A stretch of DNA of 64,000 nucleotides from Coprothermobacteraceae bacterium (GTDB lineage Bacteria > Coprothermobacterota > Coprothermobacteria > Coprothermobacterales > Coprothermobacteraceae). How positions within the stretch are numbered: the first letter of the stretch is position 1; each line of letters starts with the position of its first letter. This document shows positions 57,995 to 64,000 of this stretch, piece after piece. The notes under the pieces were generated by a model. It made no database searches, was not told the DNA's origin, and saw nothing but the letters and a program-made list of their open reading frames with translations. The stretch lies in contig JABLWY010000002.1 of assembly GCA_013178255.1 (NCBI GenBank), positions 124,001-188,000 of the forward strand, in the 5' to 3' direction. A program made the translations under genes and the position numbers.

Positions 57995-58794
57995 TCATAA
58001 GAGAGTTGCTCCCCAACATTGGTGCGTTGCTGGGTGCGTTACTGGACATCCTCATAGTGGCCGGAGTCTTCTACTGGCTGCTTAGAACAATATATGGTAC
58101 CCGCGGGTTTCACCTAGCTCGCGGATTGCTTGTCTTATTGGCGGGATTGGCGGCTTTGAGTTGGTTCGGCCGCCTCTTCTCGTCACTAACGTTGACTACT
58201 TGGCTGTTCAACAATGTGGCAGCTATGATGATATTCGCAGTGCCTGTGATTTTTCAGCCCGAGCTGCGAAGGGCTTTAGAGGAATTCAGTTTGGATCCTT
58301 TCAAGAACTTGTTCAGGCCCGTGGTGGAGTACGATATGAAGGCTGTCATCAATGAAGTGGTCAGAGCTGTGGATCTGCTTTCTGTTAACCGCATTGGTGC
58401 CCTCATAGTATTCGAGAGAGAGATCGGTTTGGACGACTTGGTGAAAAAGACAGGTACCACCATCAATGCTGAAGTCACAGCTGATCTGCTTCTGTCCATT
58501 TTCAATCCGCGTAGCCCTCTACACGACGGGGCTGTCATAATACGCAGGAACAAAATAGTGGCGGCCCGCGTCATCTTGCCTCTCGCTGACCGTAAGGAGG
58601 AAAGAATAGGGACACGCCACAGAGCTGCGCTTGGCGTATCTGAAGAGACTGATGCAGTCGTTCTTGTAGTCTCTGAAGAGACTGGCATCATAAGCTTCGC
58701 TTACAAAGGTCACCTCACACGCTACGTGGAAATCAAAGACCTGCCTTTCATATTGGAGTCGTTTGTAACGGGAGTTGAACAGCGTGCCAGTTAA
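57991..58794 (+). CDS. cdaA: Diadenylate cyclase CdaA
   Basis: 267 residues: three N-terminal membrane helices (about 10-85) and a DAC domain with LHDGAVIIR (DGA motif) and GTRHRAALG (RHR motif), the c-di-AMP synthase signature. It sits in the standard cdaA-cdaR-glmM cluster, where CdaR and GlmM modulate it. It begins inside the arcC 3' end. Confidence 0.95.
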   Translation: MIIRELLPNIGALLGALLDILIVAGVFYWLLRTIYGTRGFHLARGLLVLLAGLAALSWFGRLFSSLTLTTWLFNNVAAMMIFAVPVIFQPELRRALEEFSLDPFKNLFRPVVEYDMKAVINEVVRAVDLLSVNRIGALIVFEREIGLDDLVKKTGTTINAEVTADLLLSIFNPRSPLHDGAVIIRRNKIVAARVILPLADRKEERIGTRHRAALGVSEETDAVVLVVSEETGIISFAYKGHLTRYVEIKDLPFILESFVTGVEQRAS

Positions 58795-59797
58795 GAAGAT
58801 ACCCAAGGTCGAGGACAAGACGAAGCTTTTCCTGCTTTCGCTTTTGCTTGCCTTCGCCCTTTGGTCTTCCGTTTCAGCGGGCAGTGTTCCTATTAGGGTA
58901 AGCCGGGACATGGAAGTCTTGGCACTCAATGCGCAGTCCAGCTGGTACTACCAGATAACGCCTTCAGTGGTAAAGGTGACCTATCAGGTGCCTTTGTTAG
59001 GAGAGAAGCCTGAGCCCCTCGTTTATGTCAGATTGGATCAAGCCAAGTGGGGCGATCAGCAGCTTACTGTAGAGAGTGTGGCGCCTTCTGGCGGTAGGGT
59101 AATCAGTATAACCCCACAAAAAGTGATGGTTCACGTGGAACCCGTGGTAAGCAAGCTTATGCCCGTAAGCGCTATAGGGATGAAGGTGGAGCCCGGGCAG
59201 GTCATCGTTACAGGGCCTGAGACCGCTGTGGCCCGCGTCGTGGTTGTGCGCGTGCAAGCTCCAGAACAAGCATACGGCGTGGTGCAAGTTAAAGCTTTGC
59301 CCGTGGACTCGGCTGGCGCAGAAGTCAATGAGGTGAAAGTGAACCCAGAACTGCTTACCGTTACCATACAGCAGGCTAAGGACACACTTATAGTCGAGGT
59401 TCCCGTTGTTCCTACGTTGGATGTGCCTGACGGCTTAGTCCTGCGTAGTTATAGTCTGACTCCCAAGACAGTGCTCTTAGAGGGCAGCAGTAACACCCTT
59501 TCAGGTGTCTCCTATGTCAAGACCGTCAGTGTAAGAGTTGGTGAAGGAGTTAAGACAGTGGATGTACCTTTGCTCTTACCTTCTGGCGTTTCCGTCAGGG
59601 AACCCAATGGTCTAACGGTGAAAATCACCTACAATGCTGAGAAGATGGTCAACAAGGACGTGGTTATTGACGATACGCATTACTGGTTCTCCTGTCCTGA
59701 ATCGGTTTCGCTCACTGCAACTACGGTCTACATGGACGGAAACTCATTGGTATACCCAAGAGAGTGCATTTACTTAGGAAAGGGAGGTACACGTTAA
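58784..59797 (+). CDS. cdaR: YbbR-repeat protein CdaR, regulator of CdaA
   Basis: About 337 residues. One N-terminal membrane helix (LFLLSLLLAFALWSSVS) is followed by an extracytoplasmic part built of YbbR repeats of about 80-90 residues (recognisable by VHVEPVVSKLMPVSA-type strands). It binds CdaA and tunes c-di-AMP synthesis. GTG at 58784 is favoured, with GGGAG nine bases before it. Overlap with cdaA is 11 bases. Confidence 0.88.
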   Translation: MPVKKIPKVEDKTKLFLLSLLLAFALWSSVSAGSVPIRVSRDMEVLALNAQSSWYYQITPSVVKVTYQVPLLGEKPEPLVYVRLDQAKWGDQQLTVESVAPSGGRVISITPQKVMVHVEPVVSKLMPVSAIGMKVEPGQVIVTGPETAVARVVVVRVQAPEQAYGVVQVKALPVDSAGAEVNEVKVNPELLTVTIQQAKDTLIVEVPVVPTLDVPDGLVLRSYSLTPKTVLLEGSSNTLSGVSYVKTVSVRVGEGVKTVDVPLLLPSGVSVREPNGLTVKITYNAEKMVNKDVVIDDTHYWFSCPESVSLTATTVYMDGNSLVYPRECIYLGKGGTR

Positions 59798-61135
59798 ATG
59801 CCAAAACTCTTTGGCACCGACGGTATACGCGGTGTCTCCAACAAAGAAATAACATCTGAACTCGCCTTCAACTTGGGAAAGGCTGTGGCTGTTTGGCTCA
59901 AGGCCCAAGACGGGAACAGAAAGCCCTTGGTGGCAGTAGCGCAAGACACACGAACATCAAGTTCTATGCTGTTTACAGCTCTTTCCTCGGGCTTGATGGC
60001 TTACGGGGCTGACGTACTTCACTTTGGCGTGCTTCCCACCCCTGGTCTCGCTTTGCTTACCCGCCAATTCGGCGCTAACGCTGCTGTCATGGTATCGGCT
60101 TCCCACAACCCCATGGCTGACAACGGGCTTAAAGTGCTCAATGCTCAAGGCCTCAAGCTTTCTGAAGCCGACGAGGAACTGTTGGAGTCCATCATGTTTG
60201 AAGACAAACCCCGGGTAGAATGGCAGGATATTGGTGGCCTTCAGTATGTGCCCAACAGCAACGAGATATATGGCGATATCATTCTAGAGCGCACACAGCT
60301 TGCTTTGGAGGAACTACCCGTCGTGGTAGATGTGGCCCACGGTGCCACTTATGCGGCAGCACCTTACGTCCTTAGGAAGGCGGGCGCGCGGGTACATGTG
60401 CTATACGCAACACCTGATGGCTATTGGATCAATAACGCCTGCGGCGCTACCAATTTGGAGAGCTTGAAGCAAGTGGTGCAGGTGCTCAAGGTGCCTATTG
60501 GTTTTGCTTTTGACGGCGATGGTGACCGCGTCCTGGCTGTAGACAAGGCTGGCAGGGTCATTGATGGAGACGACATCATGGCCATTATCGTGCAGTACCT
60601 GATTAGCAAGGGTTTGTGGGATCCCAAAGTCGTAGTGGGGACCGTCATGACTAATGGTGGCCTAGCGGATTTCTTGGCGGCGGCGGGCGGTAATCTTGTA
60701 CGCACCAAAGTAGGCGACAAGTACGTAGCTGATGCCATGCAGGAACACGGTGCCCAATTGGGTGGTGAGCCTTCAGGCCACATCATATATACGCCTCTCA
60801 ACTCTACGGGTGACGGCGTCGGTATCATGGCGATGTTGTTAAAGATATTGGCTGAGTTGAGGGCGGAGCCAAATGAATTGCTGCATGGAATAGTGAAGAA
60901 GGCGCAAAAGACCGTGAATATACCATTGGAGCGCAAGATGAATGAGGCTTTCGTGGAGAAGTACCCCGAACTGCAGGAAGCGGTCCTACAGTACGAGCGT
61001 ATGGGGATTAGAATTGTGCTTAGGCCTTCAGGTACGGAGCCGCTACTGAGGCTTACGGTGGAAGGCGAGGAAGAGCAAGTGCAAGATGTGTTGGATACGC
61101 TCGTTAGAAAGGTCAAGGACCTAATAAAGGAGTGA
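59798..61135 (+). CDS. glmM: Phosphoglucosamine mutase
   Basis: 445 residues converting glucosamine-6-phosphate to glucosamine-1-phosphate for wall precursors. The N-terminal LFGTDGIRGVSN, active-site serine in VMVSASHNPMADNG, metal loop FDGDGDRVL, and C-terminal RPSGTEPLLRL are all present. AGGGAGGT precedes the ATG by about 10 bases and the ATG follows the cdaR stop directly. glmS follows. Confidence 0.96.
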   Translation: MPKLFGTDGIRGVSNKEITSELAFNLGKAVAVWLKAQDGNRKPLVAVAQDTRTSSSMLFTALSSGLMAYGADVLHFGVLPTPGLALLTRQFGANAAVMVSASHNPMADNGLKVLNAQGLKLSEADEELLESIMFEDKPRVEWQDIGGLQYVPNSNEIYGDIILERTQLALEELPVVVDVAHGATYAAAPYVLRKAGARVHVLYATPDGYWINNACGATNLESLKQVVQVLKVPIGFAFDGDGDRVLAVDKAGRVIDGDDIMAIIVQYLISKGLWDPKVVVGTVMTNGGLADFLAAAGGNLVRTKVGDKYVADAMQEHGAQLGGEPSGHIIYTPLNSTGDGVGIMAMLLKILAELRAEPNELLHGIVKKAQKTVNIPLERKMNEAFVEKYPELQEAVLQYERMGIRIVLRPSGTEPLLRLTVEGEEEQVQDVLDTLVRKVKDLIKE

Positions 61136-61141
61136 GGCAGG

Positions 61142-62962
61142 ATGTGCGGCATAGTTGGGTATGTAGGCCCTCGTAACGCTACAGAGGTCCTACTGACATC
61201 GCTGAAGAAGCTGGAATACCGCGGTTATGATAGCAGCGGTGTAGCCTTGAAAGCGCAAGATTTCATCTACATCGCGAAGAAGAAGGGGCGAATAGCTGAA
61301 CTGGAAGAGGCTTTTGTCGATATGCCTGAAGCCCATTTGGGTATAGCTCATACGCGTTGGGCAACCCACGGCGAGCCCAAAGACGAAAATGCGCACCCCC
61401 ACACGGATTGCACGGGCCGTTTGGCATTGGTGCACAACGGCATCATCGAGAACTACAGGGAACTCAAGGCTGAACTCGCTAGTCACGGCCATCGTTTTGT
61501 GTCTGAGACAGACACTGAGGTAATTGCTCACCTCATCGAGGAATACTATGAGGGCGACTTGCTTAGGGCGGTGCTCAGGATCCTGCCGCGGCTTAAGGGC
61601 GCCTTCGCTTTGGCTGTCATTAGTAGAGACGAAAACAGGATAGTCGCAGTAAGGCAAGACTCGCCCTTGGTTCTAGGCCTTGGCGAAGCAGAGAACTTCT
61701 TGGCTTCCGACATACCGGCCTTGTTGTCTTACACCAAAGAGTTTGTCATCATGGAGAACGGCCAAGTAGCCGACATAAGCGGCCGGGGAGTGGACCTGTA
61801 CGACTTTGACGGCAATGCATTGCCTTTGAACATACGTAGATTTGATTGGGACGAGAAACAAGCCGAAAAAGGCGGCTACGACCACTTCATGCTCAAGGAG
61901 ATTATGGAGCAGGATGAATCCATAAGGAGCACGCTGTTGGGCAGGGTTCGCGACGGGGCGGTAGCACTAGACGAACTGGACCCAATCATAGATGAACTGA
62001 GAAGGGCAGAACGTGTTTACATAACGGCCTGTGGCACGGCTTACCATGCAGGCTTAGTGGGCGCTTACCTGCTTAGGCACTTAGCGGGGTTGGATGTAGA
62101 GATAGAGGTGGCTAGCGAGTTTCGATATGCCAAACATCATTGGCGCCCCAACTCTTTAGGCATGGTCATCAGCCAATCGGGAGAGACTGCCGACACGCTG
62201 CAGGCTCTACGTATGATGAAAGCGGACGGCATTCCGGTCATTGGCGTTGTCAACGTGTTAGGCAGTTCCGTGTACCGTGAAGCTGACGTGCCCCTGCTGA
62301 CGCAAGCGGGCCCTGAAATAGCTGTGGCATCCACCAAAGCATACAGCACTCAATTGGTGGTGCTCTACCTGTTTGCCCTGTACATGGCGAGGCTCAAAGG
62401 CCTAATTACCCCTGAGCAAGAGTCGGAAATAGTCGCTGAGCTGCAGCGGCTTCCAGAGAAAATCAGAAACGTATTGGACAGAGCAGGTGAGGTGCGCAAC
62501 ATTGCGACCGAGACCTACCGTGCCAGCGACATATTCTTCATTGGCAGGCAAGTAGATTATCTGCTTGCGTTGGAAGGATCGCTAAAGCTTAAGGAAATCT
62601 CATACATACACAGTGAGGCGTTTCCAGCTGGGGAACTAAAACACGGTCCTTTGGCACTGGTTACTGACGAAACGCCTACGGTGGGCATACTCTTCCAAGA
62701 AGATGTGTTGGAGAAAACTTTGAGCAATGTGGCTGAAGTTAAGGCGCGGCGCGGAGACGTTTTCATCTTGGGTTTCCAGCGGGATGCAAGCACGCTTGCT
62801 GACGTGGGGCGATGGGCATTCTTTGTGCCCGACACCTTGCCTCTACTGGCTCCCATCGTTGGTATCCCCGTGCTCCAGCTGTTTGCTTACTATAATGCAG
62901 TGTTAAGGGGCACAGACGTGGATAAGCCGCGCAATTTGGCAAAATCTGTGACAGTAGAATAG
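61142..62962 (+). CDS. glmS: Glutamine--fructose-6-phosphate aminotransferase (isomerizing)
   Basis: 606 residues. The N-terminal nucleophile Cys2 (MCGIVGYVG) starts the glutaminase domain with HTRWATHG and HNGIIENY. Two SIS domains follow (ITACGTAYHAG, ISQSGETADT, STKAYSTQ). The C-terminus ends in DKPRNLAKSVTVE. The gap to glmM is 6 bases, so there is no room for a glmS ribozyme. It supplies the glmM substrate. Confidence 0.97.
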   Translation: MCGIVGYVGPRNATEVLLTSLKKLEYRGYDSSGVALKAQDFIYIAKKKGRIAELEEAFVDMPEAHLGIAHTRWATHGEPKDENAHPHTDCTGRLALVHNGIIENYRELKAELASHGHRFVSETDTEVIAHLIEEYYEGDLLRAVLRILPRLKGAFALAVISRDENRIVAVRQDSPLVLGLGEAENFLASDIPALLSYTKEFVIMENGQVADISGRGVDLYDFDGNALPLNIRRFDWDEKQAEKGGYDHFMLKEIMEQDESIRSTLLGRVRDGAVALDELDPIIDELRRAERVYITACGTAYHAGLVGAYLLRHLAGLDVEIEVASEFRYAKHHWRPNSLGMVISQSGETADTLQALRMMKADGIPVIGVVNVLGSSVYREADVPLLTQAGPEIAVASTKAYSTQLVVLYLFALYMARLKGLITPEQESEIVAELQRLPEKIRNVLDRAGEVRNIATETYRASDIFFIGRQVDYLLALEGSLKLKEISYIHSEAFPAGELKHGPLALVTDETPTVGILFQEDVLEKTLSNVAEVKARRGDVFILGFQRDASTLADVGRWAFFVPDTLPLLAPIVGIPVLQLFAYYNAVLRGTDVDKPRNLAKSVTVE

Positions 62963-62974
62963 GAGGTGTTTGCC

Positions 62975-64000
62975 TTGGGCACCTATTACGTAACCACACC
63001 CATTTACTACGTGAACGCAGAACCCCACATGGGGAGCACATACACTACCGTCTATGCCGACGCTTTGGCTAGGTACCACCGGATGATAGGGGACAAGACC
63101 TTTTTCCTTACGGGGACTGATGAGCACGGGCAGAACATCATGCGCCTCGCCCAAGAAAAGGGTTTAAGCCCTCAGGATTTTGTGGACCAAGTAGCGGAGA
63201 AGTTCAAGGCCGTATGGTCGTTCATGCACATATCCAACGACGACTTCATCCGCACTACTGAAGAGCGGCACGAGAAAGTGGTTCAAAGGGCTATTGAGAA
63301 GATGTACCAGAACGGTGACGTGTATTTGGGAACTTATGAGGGGTGGTACTGCCCTCGCTGCGAAACTTTTTACAACGAGAGCGAACTAGTGGAAGGCAAT
63401 TGCCCCATACATAAGACCAAAGTTGAGTTCGTATCAGAGCAGTCTTACTTCTTCAAGTGGACCAAATATCAAGACCAATTATTGGACCTATATAACAGCC
63501 AGCCCGACTTCGTGGTTCCTTCCACGAGGTTGAACGAGATAAGGTCTTTTGTCCAGGCAGGACTCAAGGACATTTCGGTAACGCGGACGAGCGTACCTTG
63601 GGGTGTGCCAGTTCCCTTCGACCAATCCCACACTGTCTACGTATGGTACGACGCACTTCTCAACTACATCTCAGCGTTGGGTTACACTGAGGACACAAAT
63701 CAGATGGAATATTGGCCTGGCGTTCATCTCATTGGCAAGGATATACTCAGGCACCATGCAGCACTGTGGCCCGCCATGTTGATGAGCTTGGGTCTGCCTG
63801 TGCCCAAGCGCGTAGTAGCCCACGGCTGGTGGCTTGTTTCGGGCGAGAAGATGTCCAAGAGTGCAGGCAACATCTTCAACCCATACGACTTAGCTAAGTA
63901 CATTCAGGACACCATTGGGCTAGATAGAGAGGCTGCGGTGGATGTACTCCGTTACTTCATGTTGGTAGCTGGCCCGCAGAGGGACGACACTGACTTGTCT
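62975..64000 (+). CDS. metG: Methionyl-tRNA synthetase, 5' part (3' end outside window)
   Basis: The frame is open for 342 codons to the end of the window. TTG start at 62975 is preceded by AGGAGGT (62961-62967), 7 bases away. Class I signature TTPIYYVNAEPHMGS (the HIGH equivalent) opens the protein. The Zn knuckle is GWYCPRCETFYNE with CPIH, and the KMSKS motif is GEKMSKSAGN. This is the form common in thermophilic Firmicutes and Thermotogae, with a single zinc site. Promoter not visible, so it may be cotranscribed with glmS, 12 bases upstream. Confidence 0.96.
   Translation, partial: MGTYYVTTPIYYVNAEPHMGSTYTTVYADALARYHRMIGDKTFFLTGTDEHGQNIMRLAQEKGLSPQDFVDQVAEKFKAVWSFMHISNDDFIRTTEERHEKVVQRAIEKMYQNGDVYLGTYEGWYCPRCETFYNESELVEGNCPIHKTKVEFVSEQSYFFKWTKYQDQLLDLYNSQPDFVVPSTRLNEIRSFVQAGLKDISVTRTSVPWGVPVPFDQSHTVYVWYDALLNYISALGYTEDTNQMEYWPGVHLIGKDILRHHAALWPAMLMSLGLPVPKRVVAHGWWLVSGEKMSKSAGNIFNPYDLAKYIQDTIGLDREAAVDVLRYFMLVAGPQRDDTDLS

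Noticed and set aside
61130-61145. glmS ribozyme
   Set aside because: The glmM-glmS gap is 6 bases, far too small for the ribozyme.
60421-61152. 243-codon open frame antisense to glmM
   Set aside because: Serine- and threonine-rich composition typical of antisense frames, entirely within glmM, and no start signal.
1-64000. CRISPR arrays, insertion sequences, prophage, toxin-antitoxin or restriction systems
   Set aside because: Looked for direct repeats, transposase, integrase and nuclease-type products; none seen. The window is core-genome-like throughout.

Overview
This window is a dense, mostly operonic stretch of chromosome from a strictly anaerobic, probably thermophilic bacterium with a Gram-positive-type envelope. 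The evidence is a complete trimeric electron-bifurcating-type [FeFe]-hydrogenase (hydCBA), FeoB plus a rubrerythrin-type diiron protein, a SCIFF-type radical SAM RiPP locus, TagA and TagF-like glycosyl/glycerophosphotransferases, cdaA-cdaR-glmM-glmS, and the GlgC/GlgD pair typical of Firmicutes. Frequent AGG/AGA arginine codons, many GTG/TTG starts and very short spacers fit a compact thermophile genome. My best guess is a Coprothermobacter-like lineage, but this rests on gene content and style, not on a search. I see no rRNA, CRISPR array, insertion sequence, prophage or integron. No gene-free stretch reaches 300 bases; the longest is about 153 (37541-37693).

Layout. 1-2.3 kb: 3' part of feoB, a small membrane protein, and a convergent rubrerythrin-type gene. 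2.3-9.9 kb (minus strand): MFS transporter, uppS, parA, parB, coaX, glgD, glgC, a divergent MurE-like ligase and the diiron protein, nearly all overlapping. 10-22 kb (minus strand): a short amidohydrolase, a DUF1461 membrane protein, a three-gene sensory unit (two secreted or anchored binding-protein-like sensors plus a membrane HD-GYP protein), topB, moaD, moaE, an HD hydrolase, an unknown anchored protein and a secreted beta-propeller protein. 22-27 kb (plus strand): two paralogous proteins of unknown function, an acyl-ACP-reductase-like dehydrogenase, greA, lysS and tRNA-Arg(CCG) in one run, converging on an HD-GYP/PilZ-like gene whose end lies inside the tRNA. 28.7-36.1 kb: tsaC, queT-like, mtnA, grpE, a heterodimeric ABC exporter, an M50 protease and tRNA-Asn. 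36.1-42.3 kb: a peroxiredoxin, a ferritin-like/VIT1 iron transporter and the hydrogenase operon. 42.3-49.8 kb: an amidase-like lipoprotein, an iron-type alcohol dehydrogenase, and mutS-mutL-hflX.

49.8-53 kb holds the most interesting locus. A SCIFF-type maturase is preceded by an overlapping 39-codon precursor gene that keeps only two of the usual six cysteines, but keeps the Cys-Thr pair that the known enzymes crosslink. A 13-base perfect palindrome separates it from a divergent ABC transporter. 53-64 kb: TagF-like and TagA genes, then one long plus-strand run of a COG2403-type GTPase, argF, arcC, cdaA, cdaR, glmM, glmS and the start of metG.

Two themes recur. First, translation signals: several genes (glgD, the first exporter half, mutS, possibly uppS and the amidohydrolase) have no Shine-Dalgarno sequence but have a -10-like hexamer 6-7 bases before the start codon, which suggests leaderless mRNAs. 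Second, convergent genes repeatedly abut or overlap at their stops with no visible hairpin terminator.
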